DNA of 51,236 nt, taken from Salinisphaera orenii subsp. halophila YIM 95161. Lineage in GTDB: Bacteria; Pseudomonadota; Gammaproteobacteria; Nevskiales; Salinisphaeraceae. The position numbers and the translations under genes are program-made. The stretch covers positions 1-51,236 of the forward strand of contig NZ_AYKF01000073.1 of assembly GCF_003732545.1 (NCBI RefSeq). The letters run 5' to 3'. This document shows, one piece after another, positions 34,298 through 43,456 of this stretch; the first letter of the stretch is position 1; each line of letters begins with the position of its first letter. The notes beneath the pieces are model-generated. The model saw only the letters and a program-made list of their open reading frames with translations. It was not told the DNA's origin and did not search any database.

Positions 34298-34713
34298 ATC
34301 AGGCGTTCGCCCGGCTCGATCGCCCGTTCGGCCGGCCCGATCACGCGCGCGCCGGTCGTCGAAGCCGGGGCGCAAGCGCCCGGCGACCGCGCGTGCCCGC
34401 CGAGACGCGGGGCCGTGGGTGCGGCGCGCCGATGGCCGGGACCGAAACGCTCGATCACACGGCCGTGCCGATGCGCCGCGGCCGGCGCGAACGAGCGGGG
34501 ATGGCGCGACCGGGTGCGGTATTCCTCGTAGCGGAAGCCACTTTCCGGGCCGAAGACCCGGGTGTGCCGCTCGCTGCGATAATCGCCCCACGGCGTGCTC
34601 CGATGGTCGTGCTCGTGGATGACCACCTCGGCCTTGTCGGCCGCCGGCGCCGTGCCTGCGGCCAGCACCGCGATGGCCCATCCCGCTGCGGCGCGGCGTA
34701 TCCGATGACCCAT
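34267..34713 (-). CDS. Hypothetical secreted protein
   Basis: This encodes a 148-residue protein with a clear signal peptide (MGHRIRRAAAGWAIAVLAAG, cleavage near APA-AD). The mature part is rich in His, Arg and Glu (VVIHEHDHRSTPWGDYRSE, then RVFGPESGFRYEEYRTR). No family was recognised. The signal peptide and non-random middle support a real gene, but the C-terminal third is low-complexity and overlaps the end of the DUF3080 gene by 31 bases. The upstream frame to 34857 is probably not coding. Confidence 0.5.
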   Translation of the reverse strand: MGHRIRRAAAGWAIAVLAAGTAPAADKAEVVIHEHDHRSTPWGDYRSERHTRVFGPESGFRYEEYRTRSRHPRSFAPAAAHRHGRVIERFGPGHRRAAPTAPRLGGHARSPGACAPASTTGARVIGPAERAIEPGERLIQPDGARDGR

Positions 34714-34874
34714 TCGCGACCTCCGGCTGATCTCGCAAGCGTTGAGGACACGACTGTACCCGCATCGGGTCTGAACGCCCTGTGAACGCGAGATGCGGCG
34801 TCGCCGTCGCACAATTAAGGCAACGTTCAGCGCCTCGCGCCTAATTTTGGCGGACATTATCAGCGGGGGTCACG

Positions 34875-35255
34875 ATGCAGGCACCACGACTCGCCATCAT
34901 CGCTTTGCTTTCAGGCGCCGGCGTGCTCACCGCATGCGCGTCGAACCCGGAGCCCCAGGTCGATCCGATCTTTCAGGCCGTGCCCGGAGGGCGCTACGAC
35001 TGCTACTACGCCGACGACGAGCGCAACGTGGCGGTCAAGGGCGCCACCAGCCAAGTCGGCCAGGGCGTGATCGGCGGCCTCGCCGGCGGCCTGCTCGGCA
35101 ACCAGTTCGGCAGCGGCTCCGGGCGGGATCTCGCCACGGGCGCGGGCGTCGCCGCGGGCGCGGCGGCGGGCGCTTGGAACGCCCAGCGCATGGAAGACAA
35201 CCGTCTGCAGGACTGCGTGCAGCGCCAGGGCGACCCCGCATCGCGGGGCTACTAG
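34875..35255 (+). CDS. Glycine-zipper lipoprotein
   Basis: This encodes a 126-residue protein with a signal peptide and lipobox (LTAC, Cys21). A glycine-zipper region at about residues 62-100 (GQGVIGGLAGGLLGNQFGSGSG, then GAGVAAGAAAGAW) is flanked by two Cys (in DCYY and DCVQ) that could form a disulfide. This is the layout of small outer-membrane or envelope-stress lipoproteins of the SlyB/OsmB kind. It precedes the PepSY-phoPQ group on the same strand. ATG 34875 follows GGGGGTCACG, a weak Shine-Dalgarno. Confidence 0.82.
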   Translation: MQAPRLAIIALLSGAGVLTACASNPEPQVDPIFQAVPGGRYDCYYADDERNVAVKGATSQVGQGVIGGLAGGLLGNQFGSGSGRDLATGAGVAAGAAAGAWNAQRMEDNRLQDCVQRQGDPASRGY

Positions 35256-35263
35256 GCGGTGCC

Positions 35264-35617
35264 GTGACCACAGCCGCCCCCATTCGACGCAGGAGGCCCC
35301 GCTTCGGGCCGGCACTCGCGGTCATCGCGTGTGCCTGCATCGCGCCGAGCGCGTTTGCCGGTCTGGGCGAAAGCGGACTGCGCTCCTCGCTGGCGGAAGC
35401 GGCCGGTCCGAGCGGCCAGCCAGGCGACGAGAATGGCGAATCGGAACGGCCCGAACCCAACGTGGCGCCGGCCGAGGCCGGGCGGCGCGCCTCGCGTGAA
35501 TACGGCGGCCGGGTGCTCAACGTGGTGCTGGAAGACGGTCCCGGCGGCCCGTATTATCGGGTCAAACTGCTGGACGGCGGCCGCGTGCGGGTGGTGCACG
35601 TCGAGGCCCGCCACTAG
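35264..35617 (+). CDS. PepSY-like secreted protein
   Basis: This encodes a 117-residue protein starting at GTG 35264, eight bases after the previous stop. A basic N-terminus and hydrophobic signal (ALAVIACACIAPSAFA) are followed by a Glu/Pro-rich linker and a C-terminal block of about 40 residues (YGGRVLNVVLEDG, then YYRVKLLDGGRVRVVHVEA). That block matches the short PepSY-like proteins encoded just before phoP in many proteobacteria. It may modulate the sensor kinase in the periplasm (inference). It lies 35 bases upstream of the response regulator. Confidence 0.75.
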   Translation: MTTAAPIRRRRPRFGPALAVIACACIAPSAFAGLGESGLRSSLAEAAGPSGQPGDENGESERPEPNVAPAEAGRRASREYGGRVLNVVLEDGPGGPYYRVKLLDGGRVRVVHVEARH

Positions 35618-35652
35618 GCGGCCGCACAAGGCTTGAGACGAGAGTACGGCGA

Positions 35653-36360
35653 ATGCGCGCACTGGTGATCGAGGACGACGTCGACCTGCGGGAGCAGGTC
35701 TGCAACCAGCTCCGCGCGGAGGGATTCGCGCTGGACGCCACCGGCGAGGGCGACGAAGGACTGTTCTACGCCCGCGAATATCCCGTCGACATCGCCATCA
35801 TCGATCTCGGCCTGCCCGGGCCGACCGGGCTCGACATCATCCGCGAGGTGCGCGAGGCGGGCCTGGACTATCCCATCCTCATCCTCACAGCCCGCAGCCG
35901 ATGGCAGGACAAGGTCGAGGGGCTGGAGACCGGCGCCGACGACTATGTGGTCAAGCCGTTTCAGCCCGAGGAACTGATCGCCCGGATCCAGGCGCTGGTC
36001 CGGCGTTCGCGCGGCTGGGCCCAGCCGCGGCTCGAGTCCGGCGACATCGTGCTCGACACCGCGCGTCAGGAGGTCTTCGTGGGCGGCGAAACGGTCGAAC
36101 TCACGGCCTATGAGTACCGGGTGCTCGAGCATCTGATGCTCCACGCCGGCGAAGTCGTGTCCAAGACCGCGCTCACCGAACACATCTACGAGGAGAACGC
36201 CGAGCGCGACTCCAACGTCATCGAAGTGTTCGTGCGGCGGCTGCGGGCCAAGCTCGATCCGGACGGCCAGCGCAGACCCATCGAGACGCTGCGCGGCCGC
36301 GGCTATCGCCTGGCCCGCAACGAGCGCAGCCCCGCACCGGCCAACGACGATCCCCAGTGA
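35653..36360 (+). CDS. phoP: PhoP-like OmpR family response regulator
   Basis: This encodes a 235-residue regulator. The receiver domain has the acidic pair EDD (7-9), phospho-acceptor Asp51 (IIDLGLPG), Thr and Lys of LTAR and VVKPF. The C-terminal winged helix includes ELTAYEYRVLEHLM, SNVIEVFVRRLRAKL and the RGRGYRL terminus. It is the DNA-binding partner of the kinase encoded next (stop and start overlap, GTGATG). PhoP-type systems respond to low divalent cations, acid or cationic peptides and remodel the envelope; the actual signal here is unknown. Confidence 0.93.
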   Translation: MRALVIEDDVDLREQVCNQLRAEGFALDATGEGDEGLFYAREYPVDIAIIDLGLPGPTGLDIIREVREAGLDYPILILTARSRWQDKVEGLETGADDYVVKPFQPEELIARIQALVRRSRGWAQPRLESGDIVLDTARQEVFVGGETVELTAYEYRVLEHLMLHAGEVVSKTALTEHIYEENAERDSNVIEVFVRRLRAKLDPDGQRRPIETLRGRGYRLARNERSPAPANDDPQ

Positions 36361-37700
36361 TGAATTCGCTGCGGGCGCGGCTGCTCGCCGCCACCGCGGT
36401 ACTCCTGCTGGCCTTCATCGTGCTCACCGGCGTGGCGCTGGAGACGGCCGTGAGCGAACGCGCCGATCAGGCCGAGCGCGACCGCCTGCAGGGGCTGAGC
36501 TACGCCCTGCTCGGCAGCGCCGAAATCACCGCGGATGGCGGCTTCCGGCTGGCGCCGCGGGTGCTGCCCGAGTCGGACCTGTCGCGCCCGGACTCCGGCC
36601 TGTACGCCCTGGTCCTCGACGAGGACAACGAGCCGGTCTGGCGCTCGCCGTCGCTGCTGGGCACGATCGATCTCGAGCGCGGGCCCGAGGTCGGCGAATG
36701 GCGCTTCACCCGGGTCGAACGCGATGACACCCGCCTGATCACCCTGGCCTTCGGCTTCCGCTGGGTGACCGACGCCGGCGACGACTATCGCTACACCCTG
36801 ATCGTGGCCGAGAACGCCGATTCCTTCGCCAAGCAGATGCAGCGCTTTCGCGGCATGCTGTGGACCGTACTCAGCGTCGCCGCCCTGATGCTGCTGCTGG
36901 TGGAGCTGCTGATCCTGCGCTGGGGGCTGGCGCCGCTGCGCCGGCTCGCCCGCAATCTGGTCAGCCTGCAGTCGGACGAGAAGCGTCGCATCGAGGGCCG
37001 CTATCCGGACGAGATCCAGCCGCTGGTGAGCAACCTCAACACCATGCTCTCCAACGATCAGGCCCGGCTGACGCGCTACCGCAACGCCCTGGGCGATCTC
37101 GCCCACAGCCTGAAGACGCCGATGGCGATCCTGCGCGGCCTGGCCGAGGACGAGCAGCTGCCCGCGGCCCACCGCGCACCACTGCGCAACCAGCTCGCGC
37201 GGATGAACGACATCCTCGACTATCAGCTGCAGAAAGCCGCCGCCGCGGGCAAGCGCAGCCTGGCGGCCCCGATCGCGATCGCGCCGGCCGCCGAGAAACT
37301 CGCCCGCGCGCTGACCAAGGTCTACGCCGAGCAGGGCACGCGTTTCGACGTGGACGTGCCGGCGGGGCTGCGGGCGCCCATCGACGAGGGTGACCTCACC
37401 GAGCTGCTCGGCAACCTGATGGACAACGCGGCCAAGTACGGCGGCGGCACGGTCCGCGTGTCCGCACGCGAGCGCGACGGCGATCTGGCGCTGTGCGTGG
37501 ACGACGACGGTGACGGTTTCGGCGACGGCGAGACCGAGCGGCTGCTGGAGCGCGGCGTGCGCGCCGATGCCTCGCGCGAGGGCCAGGGCCTCGGTCTGGC
37601 CGTGGCCGCCGAGATCGTGCGTTCCTACACCGGCGAGATCGAGCTCGAACGCAACGAGGACGGCGGGGCCCGCGTGCGCGCGCTCATCCCGGCCGCCTAG
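36360..37700 (+). CDS. phoQ: PhoQ-like sensor histidine kinase
   Basis: This encodes a 446-residue membrane kinase. Transmembrane helix 1 is at about 8-30, a periplasmic domain of about 130 residues follows (LYALVLDEDNEPVWRSPSLLG, rich in acidic residues), then helix 2 at about 168-187, HAMP, an H-box with His249 (LGDLAHSLKTPMAIL), the N-box LMDNAAKYG and a G-box GLGLAV. The periplasmic sequence fits the PhoQ family in Pseudomonas-like bacteria. ATG 36360 overlaps the phoP stop; the preceding GTG is an alternative. It pairs with PhoP. Confidence 0.92.
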   Translation: MNSLRARLLAATAVLLLAFIVLTGVALETAVSERADQAERDRLQGLSYALLGSAEITADGGFRLAPRVLPESDLSRPDSGLYALVLDEDNEPVWRSPSLLGTIDLERGPEVGEWRFTRVERDDTRLITLAFGFRWVTDAGDDYRYTLIVAENADSFAKQMQRFRGMLWTVLSVAALMLLLVELLILRWGLAPLRRLARNLVSLQSDEKRRIEGRYPDEIQPLVSNLNTMLSNDQARLTRYRNALGDLAHSLKTPMAILRGLAEDEQLPAAHRAPLRNQLARMNDILDYQLQKAAAAGKRSLAAPIAIAPAAEKLARALTKVYAEQGTRFDVDVPAGLRAPIDEGDLTELLGNLMDNAAKYGGGTVRVSARERDGDLALCVDDDGDGFGDGETERLLERGVRADASREGQGLGLAVAAEIVRSYTGEIELERNEDGGARVRALIPAA

Positions 37701-37862
37701 CGGCGGGACGCGGATCGGCCGGCAGCGAGGCGCATCCCGCATCCGGGCCCGACTCGGCCGCGGCGTCTCGGCGGCCCCGGGCGCGAGTGTCAACGCCACC
37801 CGGGTGGGGCCGCACCGCAGGGCGTTTTCGCCGGCCCGGCGCAGACCGCTGGACCCGTGTTC

Positions 37863-37868
37863 TATACT
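37863..37868 (+). promoter_or_regulatory. Candidate -10 box
   Basis: TATACT, five of six bases of the sigma-70 consensus, lies in a locally AT-richer stretch about 65 bases before the hypothetical gene at 37932. No convincing -35 is present. The gap 37701-37931 otherwise shows nothing. Confidence 0.3.
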
Positions 37869-37931
37869 CGACGCCATGCGCCGTTGCGACTGCCGCGGCG
37901 CGCCATTCCCCGAGCGAGCGAAACGCAAGCC

Positions 37932-38441
37932 ATGAGCGTATCCGATTCCCGACGGCTGGATCCCGAGAAACTCGATCCGGAGGCGCTGGACGCCGAGGCC
38001 TACCACCGCGTCGTGGGCCCGGCGCTGCAGGTGGCCGCCGACATCGCCGCCAAGCGCGGCCACCCCACCCTGCACGACGACATGCCGGCCATGCTCGCGC
38101 TCGTGGAGATGATTTCGCATCTGGCCGAGCGCTACGGCGCGGACCATCCGGAGCGCGTCAAGGACGCCGAGGTGCTGGACAACGCGGCCACCGGCGCCTG
38201 CGTCATGGTCTTCCAGCAGGCCGAGATGCCGGGCGACGCCATCGGCCAGTGCCTGGCCGCGCTGGAGACCGCCCATCGGCAGCTGCACGAGCACGAGGTG
38301 CTGGAAAGCGCCCGCCCGTTCATCGCCATGGCGTTCTCCCATCTGGAGGACGACGAGCGCGACGCTGCCCGCCACTGCCTGGAGCAGGCCGGCCAGCGCA
38401 TCGTCGCCGAGATCGAGAACTGGCAGACACAGGTCCACTGA
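37932..38441 (+). CDS. Hypothetical cytoplasmic helical protein
   Basis: This encodes a 169-residue soluble protein, strongly acidic and predicted mostly helical. It begins MSVSDSRRLDPEKLDPEALD, carries no signal peptide or membrane segment, and has histidine-containing helices (ETAHRQLHEHEVLESARP, then FSHLEDDERDAARHCLEQAG). I do not recognise a family. It ends three bases before the ATG of the S49 peptidase gene, so the two are probably co-transcribed. Confidence 0.72.
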   Translation: MSVSDSRRLDPEKLDPEALDAEAYHRVVGPALQVAADIAAKRGHPTLHDDMPAMLALVEMISHLAERYGADHPERVKDAEVLDNAATGACVMVFQQAEMPGDAIGQCLAALETAHRQLHEHEVLESARPFIAMAFSHLEDDERDAARHCLEQAGQRIVAEIENWQTQVH

Positions 38442-38444
38442 GCG

Positions 38445-39446
38445 ATGCGTCCGGGGCCGCGTCTCCTCCGGCTCGTCGGTCTCGCCAGCGCGCTGCTGGC
38501 GCTGTCGGGCTGCGTGTTCGTGACCGCCCCCTTCGGCAACGCCGATGACGCGCTCCGCGAGACCACGATCCGCGGCGAGGGCTCGGCCAAGATCCTGTGG
38601 CTGCCGATCTCGGGCTTCATTTCCGATACGCCGAGCCGGCAGGCCTTCGGCCTGATCGAGCAGCCCTCGACCCTGGCACAGGTAAGCCGGGCGCTGGACC
38701 GGGCCGAGACCGACGACGCGATCCGCGCGGTCGTGCTGCGCATCGACAGCCCCGGCGGCACGGTCGCCGCGGCGGACGAGATCTACACCCGCATCCGCCG
38801 CTATCACGAGGCCACCGGCGTGCCCGTGATCGCCAGCTTCGGCGGCGTGGCCGCCTCGGGCGGCTACTACGTCGGGCTGGCCGCGGACACGCTCATCGCC
38901 CAGCCGACCACGATCACCGGCTCGATCGGGGTGATCCTCGTCGGCGTGAACACCGCCGGCCTGCTCGACAAGCTCGGCATCGAGAACCAGAGCTACACCT
39001 CCGGCCCGCACAAGGACATTCTCTCGCCCCTGCGGCCGGCCACCGCCGAGGAGCGCGCCATCGTCCAGCGCGTGGTCGATTCGCTGTTCGCACGTTTCGT
39101 GGACGTGCTCGAGCGCCGGCGTCCGGATCTGGACCGGGCCCATCTGGACACGATCACCGACGGCCGCATCCTGGCCGCCCCCGACGCCCGCGAGCTCGGG
39201 CTCGTCGACACCATCGGGCATATCGACGACGTGATCGACATCGCCCGCGACCGGGCCGGCGTCGATAACGCCCGGGTGATCCGCTACTACCGCGGTGGCC
39301 ACGCACCGGCGACGCTGTCGGCCGGCCTCGCGGGGGCCGCGCCACAGGCCGAGCTCGGGCCCGCGGGCTCGGCGTTCGAACGCTGGCTGGCGCACAGCAC
39401 GGGCCCGCAACCGCTGTATCTGTGGCGGGGTGCGGAACTGCGCTGA
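38445..39446 (+). CDS. SppA-type S49 family peptidase (lipoprotein)
   Basis: This encodes a 333-residue serine protease of the SppA class. A lipobox (LSGC, Cys23) suggests lipid anchoring. The nucleophile is Ser138 in GVAASGGYY and the general base probably Lys190 (GPHKDIL), matching the short single-domain SppA arrangement. SPGG at 102-105 contributes to the oxyanion site. Such enzymes degrade cleaved signal peptides or membrane-protein fragments. It sits in an apparent two-gene unit with the acidic helical protein and converges on plsB (11 bases). Confidence 0.88.
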   Translation: MRPGPRLLRLVGLASALLALSGCVFVTAPFGNADDALRETTIRGEGSAKILWLPISGFISDTPSRQAFGLIEQPSTLAQVSRALDRAETDDAIRAVVLRIDSPGGTVAAADEIYTRIRRYHEATGVPVIASFGGVAASGGYYVGLAADTLIAQPTTITGSIGVILVGVNTAGLLDKLGIENQSYTSGPHKDILSPLRPATAEERAIVQRVVDSLFARFVDVLERRRPDLDRAHLDTITDGRILAAPDARELGLVDTIGHIDDVIDIARDRAGVDNARVIRYYRGGHAPATLSAGLAGAAPQAELGPAGSAFERWLAHSTGPQPLYLWRGAELR

Positions 39447-39457
39447 TCCCGCCTCGG

Positions 39458-41956
39458 TCAGCCGCTGCCGACGCGCGTCTCGCCCGGGGCGCCGTCCTCG
39501 AGCTGGGGCAGCGACGTCAGATGGGCCAGCGATTGGCGCAGGTCGGAGCCCAGCAGCTGCAGCGCGTGCTCGGCCAGATCCCGCAGCGCGGGGTCGATGG
39601 TCAGACGACTGCCCTTCTGGTGCAGCAGCCCCACGCGAACCAGCGTCTGCAGATGATTGCGAAACAGCCGCGCATCGAAGAACTCCGGGCTGTTGCGGCC
39701 GGTGAGGATGGCCATGCGTTCGGCCATGAGTTGGCACTGGCGCTCGAACCGACCGCGCTCGACCTCGCCGGCCTCGAGGTTGTGACTGAGCAGCATCACG
39801 GTCATCGCATAGCGTTCCAGCGACTCGCGCATGATGCGCGCCAGACTCATGAGCGCCGCGAACGCCGGCGAACCGGCCTGCGGCCGGCGCAGCTGGCCGG
39901 GTTGCGCGCCCGGCACCAGCAGGCCGCAGTCCAGCAGCGCGTCGGTGGCGGCGTCCAGCGCCGCCGGCGCTTCCTCGGGCTGCCAGCGCAGGAACAGCTC
40001 CGAGGCGAGCAGCGGATAGAGTTCGGCCGCGTCCGCGAGCATGGCCTCGCGGCTGCGCGACTCGAAGTGGGCGAAGAAGTTCGCGACCAGCGACGGCAGC
40101 GCGAACAGATGCATGACGTTGTTGCGGGTGTAGGTCAGCAGCACTGCCTGACGCGACTCCACCGTGAGCACGTCGCCCCAGGCATGGGGCAGGCGCACCA
40201 GGCGCATCAGCGGCTCGGCTTCGGCCAGCAGCGCCGGCCCGTCGGGCTCCGGCGCGGTGGCATCCGGCGAATACGGGCAGCGACGCGCCAGCCCGGCCAG
40301 CAGCGCCAGGGTATCGGTCATCTCGTTCTCGGCGATGGCCTTCTGCGGGCTGCCGAGCAGGATCAGCGATGCGAGGCCGGTGGCGTTGAGGGTCGCGGTG
40401 GCGTTGATGCCCTCCATCACCCGCTCGGACAGGCCGGCCACGAACGACTGCAGCCACTGCGGCCGTGTCTCGGCGTCGAGATCGGCCATCTTGTCGCGCC
40501 AGCCGGGCAGATGGACGTCGGCGTAGTCCCAGAGGTCGATCGGCGTGCCGAAGGAGACGAACACGCGGCCGTACTTGCGCTTGAGGATCTTGGTCGAGCC
40601 ACGCACCAGATCGCCCATCGATTCGCGCTTCTTCGCGCGCGTGCCGCGCAGTTCGTCGAAGTACTTGTTGACCTCCATGACCCGGTCGTAGCCGATGTAG
40701 ACCGGCACGATCGCGACCGGCGCACCGCCCTCGCCGAGCGCGCTCGTCACCGTCATCGAGAGCATGCCGGTCTTGGGCGGCAGCAGCCGGCCGGTGCGGC
40801 TGCGCCCGCCTTCGGGATAGAACTTCATCGGCTGGCCGCGGGCGATGAGCACCTCCACGTAGGCGCGGAACACCGCCGTGTAGAGCCGATCGCCCTTGAA
40901 ACTGCGCCGCAGATAGAAGGCGCCGCAGCGCCGCAGCAGGCCGCCGATCGGCCAGAAGTCGAGATTGATGCCCGCGGCGATCTGCGGCAGTGCCAGCCCC
41001 TCCCGATAGAGGATGTAGGACACCAGCAGATAGTCCATGTGGCTGCGGTGTGAGGGCAGATAGATGATCTCGCGGCGGTCGTGTGAGACCGAACGCAGCC
41101 GCGGCAGATGGCGCACGTCGATGCCATCGTAGATGCGATGCCACAGCCAGGTGAGCACGCGCAGCATGAAGCCGATGGCGATGTTGGAATAGTCCGCGGC
41201 GATCTCGTTGGCGATGTCGCGGGCGCGAACGCGCACCGCGGCCACCGTGCTGCCCTCGCGGCGCGCGGTCTCGGCGATCGCGCGGGTGACGTCGGGATCG
41301 GCCAGCAGCGAGTTGATGAGCTGACTGCGCCGCGACAGCGGCGGGCCGAGCGTGGCCGCACGCTGGCGGCGGAAATGCACCCGCAGCACGCGCACGAGCT
41401 TGCGCACCAGGGTCGCCGGCGCGGCGGCCTCGTCCAGAAAGCCCCGATAATCCAGCGGCTGACCGAAATGGACCAGCGTGTTGCGACCGTTGGCGAGCAC
41501 GATCAGCAGCTTGCGCAGGCGGCCGGGCCGTTCGCTGTCCGCGAACAGGATGCGCAGGATCGAGGTCTCCTTGACCGGGTTGCGTCCCCAGAAGACCGAA
41601 ACCGGGACCAGCTGGACGTCGAAACTGCGATCGTGCAGCCCACGCGAAACGATGCGCTGCAGCTCGGAGCGCGTGCGACCCCGGCCCACCGGCAGCGCCA
41701 GCACCACCGCACGGTTGGTCCGGGGCAGGCGATTGGCCGCCAGATAGGGACGCGGCAGGCCGCGTTCCGCGCAGGCGGCCTCCAGGGCGAGCCAGTCCAT
41801 GACGCTGCCCACCGGCAGGACATAGCAGACGGGCTTGTCGCCCTCGAGCGCGATCTCGTCGAGATCCGACGGCGTGGTGTGGGTGTTGATCCAGGCGCGC
41901 AGCGGCCAGCGCAGCAGCGGCAGGAACAACGTCAGAAAGCGCAGGAGCCAGGTCAC
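39458..41956 (-). CDS. plsB: Glycerol-3-phosphate 1-O-acyltransferase
   Basis: This encodes an 832-residue enzyme, close to the usual PlsB length. The acyltransferase HX4D motif is His303-Asp308 (PSHRSHMDY), followed by the glycerol-3-phosphate-binding GGLLRRCGAFYLRRSFKGD-like block and FYPEGGRSRTG. It acylates sn-glycerol-3-phosphate at position 1, the first step of phospholipid synthesis, at the inner membrane. It is the last gene of a five-gene operon of envelope-lipid genes, starting 15 bases after the kinase-like gene. Confidence 0.95.
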   Translation of the reverse strand: MTWLLRFLTLFLPLLRWPLRAWINTHTTPSDLDEIALEGDKPVCYVLPVGSVMDWLALEAACAERGLPRPYLAANRLPRTNRAVVLALPVGRGRTRSELQRIVSRGLHDRSFDVQLVPVSVFWGRNPVKETSILRILFADSERPGRLRKLLIVLANGRNTLVHFGQPLDYRGFLDEAAAPATLVRKLVRVLRVHFRRQRAATLGPPLSRRSQLINSLLADPDVTRAIAETARREGSTVAAVRVRARDIANEIAADYSNIAIGFMLRVLTWLWHRIYDGIDVRHLPRLRSVSHDRREIIYLPSHRSHMDYLLVSYILYREGLALPQIAAGINLDFWPIGGLLRRCGAFYLRRSFKGDRLYTAVFRAYVEVLIARGQPMKFYPEGGRSRTGRLLPPKTGMLSMTVTSALGEGGAPVAIVPVYIGYDRVMEVNKYFDELRGTRAKKRESMGDLVRGSTKILKRKYGRVFVSFGTPIDLWDYADVHLPGWRDKMADLDAETRPQWLQSFVAGLSERVMEGINATATLNATGLASLILLGSPQKAIAENEMTDTLALLAGLARRCPYSPDATAPEPDGPALLAEAEPLMRLVRLPHAWGDVLTVESRQAVLLTYTRNNVMHLFALPSLVANFFAHFESRSREAMLADAAELYPLLASELFLRWQPEEAPAALDAATDALLDCGLLVPGAQPGQLRRPQAGSPAFAALMSLARIMRESLERYAMTVMLLSHNLEAGEVERGRFERQCQLMAERMAILTGRNSPEFFDARLFRNHLQTLVRVGLLHQKGSRLTIDPALRDLAEHALQLLGSDLRQSLAHLTSLPQLEDGAPGETRVGSG

Positions 41957-41971
41957 GCGAACTCGTCGACG

Positions 41972-42649
41972 CTAGCGCGAACGGACGAAATAGCGCAGCA
42001 GACTGCGCGTGTTTTCGCCGATGGCGCGGGCGATGCGCTCCAGCGGCCCCTGGGTCGACAGCGTCTGCCGATCGGCGGCCGTGGCCAAATGCGGTGCGTA
42101 GCGCACCCGCAGCTTGGCGAGCGCGCTCTCGTCGGCCCGCACGAACTGACGATAGAGCCAGTTCCAGGGCAGATTCCAGCGCGCACCGCGCTGCACCCGG
42201 GCGACGAAATCCACGATGTAGGGCCGGCCCTGGTCGTCGACCAGCATGTTGCCGGCCGCGCGCAGATCGCAGTGCGCGATGCCGCGGCGATGCATGGCGT
42301 CGACCAGCGTGCGCAGCCGCGCATAGGCCGCGTCCGGCGCGTCGGCGCTGGGCCAGGGCCGGGCCGGCAGGTATTCCATAAGCAGTCCGCGGGCGTCCAG
42401 ACGGCGGTGAAGCGACGGCACGCCCTCGAGCCCCGCAAGCCGCACCAGCGCGCTGTACTCGCGCCAGATCAGGATCGGCGCGATCAGCCGGCCGAACCAG
42501 CCGGGCGTGCGCGCGTAGTCCTTGAGGATCGCCTGCGCACCGCCGTACACCACCAGCGCCACCTCCGGTTCGGTCCGGCCGCCGGTCTTGAAGTAATGGC
42601 GGGCATGGGCGTGGAGTTCGCTGCGCGACAGCCGCGCCAGCGCACGCAT
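41972..42649 (-). CDS. Kinase-like protein (lipopolysaccharide-kinase/RIO fold)
   Basis: This encodes a 225-residue protein with a minimal protein-kinase-like fold. ILKDY (Lys43) may be the ATP-binding lysine, HCDLRAAGN (126-134) is the catalytic loop with Asp128 and Asn134, and VDF (146-148) replaces DFG. Small enzymes of this type phosphorylate LPS core sugars such as Kdo or heptose (KdkA/WaaP-like), but RIO-type kinases look alike. Placement between mlaA and plsB favours an envelope substrate (inference). ATG 42649 is used; in-frame starts further upstream would overlap mlaA. Confidence 0.78.
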   Translation of the reverse strand: MRALARLSRSELHAHARHYFKTGGRTEPEVALVVYGGAQAILKDYARTPGWFGRLIAPILIWREYSALVRLAGLEGVPSLHRRLDARGLLMEYLPARPWPSADAPDAAYARLRTLVDAMHRRGIAHCDLRAAGNMLVDDQGRPYIVDFVARVQRGARWNLPWNWLYRQFVRADESALAKLRVRYAPHLATAADRQTLSTQGPLERIARAIGENTRSLLRYFVRSR

Positions 42650-42680
42650 GTCCGCGTTGTTCTGCGTCACGACGCCGGCG

Positions 42681-43433
42681 CTACTCGCCGTCGGCGGCGT
42701 CGTCGCCGTACATGCGCTCCGGCGGCACATCGCCGTCGTACACGTCCTTCAGGCGGTTCTCGAGGTAGTAGCCGCGCAGGAAAGCGTAGGGGTCGAACTG
42801 CTGTTCCAGCGTGTCCTCGAAGCCGAGCAGGCGGGCGCGATAGTTGAGCAGTTCGAGACCGCGCAGACCCCAGATGATGTACTGGTAGTCGTCGTCGATC
42901 TCGTCGAGATAGTCGATCGGATAGAGGAACTGGTCACCGAGATCGCCCACGAAGTCGCGCCCGGTGCTCGGCCCCAGGAAAGGCAGCACCAGATACGGGC
43001 CCTGGCCGAGCCCCCAGTAGCCGAAGGTCTGGCCGAAATCCTCGTCCGGCTCGTCGATCTCCAGCGCGCTGGCGACATCGAACAGGCCGGCGACACCGGC
43101 CGTGGAGTTGACCATGAAGCGCCCGAGGGCGACGTTGAACGAGTCGAACTTCAGCTGCAGCGCGCTGTTGACGATGGTGATCGGCATGCGCGCGTTGTCG
43201 AAGAAGTTGCCGACGCTGGTCTGCACCCGATCCGGGGTGACCGTATCGTAGCCGCGGGCCGCCGGCTGCAGCACGTACTGGTCGGCCTTGTCGTTGAACT
43301 GATAGACCGCGCGGTTGACCGGCTCGATCGGGTCCCAGGGATCCGACGGCGGGCTGTGCACGCAGCCGCCCAGCGCGAGCAGCGCGAGCGGGCCGAGGAG
43401 CGTGAGCAGACGATGCGGCAGGGTCTGGGGCAT
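42681..43433 (-). CDS. mlaA: MlaA (VacJ) outer-membrane lipoprotein
   Basis: This encodes a 250-residue lipoprotein with lipobox Cys24 (LGGC). The MlaA core is clear: DPWDPIEPVNRAVYQFND, NFFDNARMPITIVNSALQ, GRFMVNSTAGVAGLFDVA, and DFGQTFGYWGLGQGPYLVLP. MlaA removes misplaced phospholipids from the outer leaflet of the outer membrane and passes them to the MlaBCDEF pathway. No mla transport genes are adjacent. Instead it is embedded in a phospholipid synthesis operon. The acidic C-terminus of about 30 residues is not part of the family core. Confidence 0.95.
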   Translation of the reverse strand: MPQTLPHRLLTLLGPLALLALGGCVHSPPSDPWDPIEPVNRAVYQFNDKADQYVLQPAARGYDTVTPDRVQTSVGNFFDNARMPITIVNSALQLKFDSFNVALGRFMVNSTAGVAGLFDVASALEIDEPDEDFGQTFGYWGLGQGPYLVLPFLGPSTGRDFVGDLGDQFLYPIDYLDEIDDDYQYIIWGLRGLELLNYRARLLGFEDTLEQQFDPYAFLRGYYLENRLKDVYDGDVPPERMYGDDAADGE

Positions 43434-43456
43434 GGTGTGTCTCGTGGCGATGCGGC

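Noticed and set aside
36303-41144. Very long open frame (over 1600 codons) on the minus strand
   Set aside because: It is antisense to phoQ, the 37932 gene and the S49 peptidase and out of frame with plsB; composition is His/Arg/Gly/Ala/Gln shadow text without domains, a typical GC-rich artefact.
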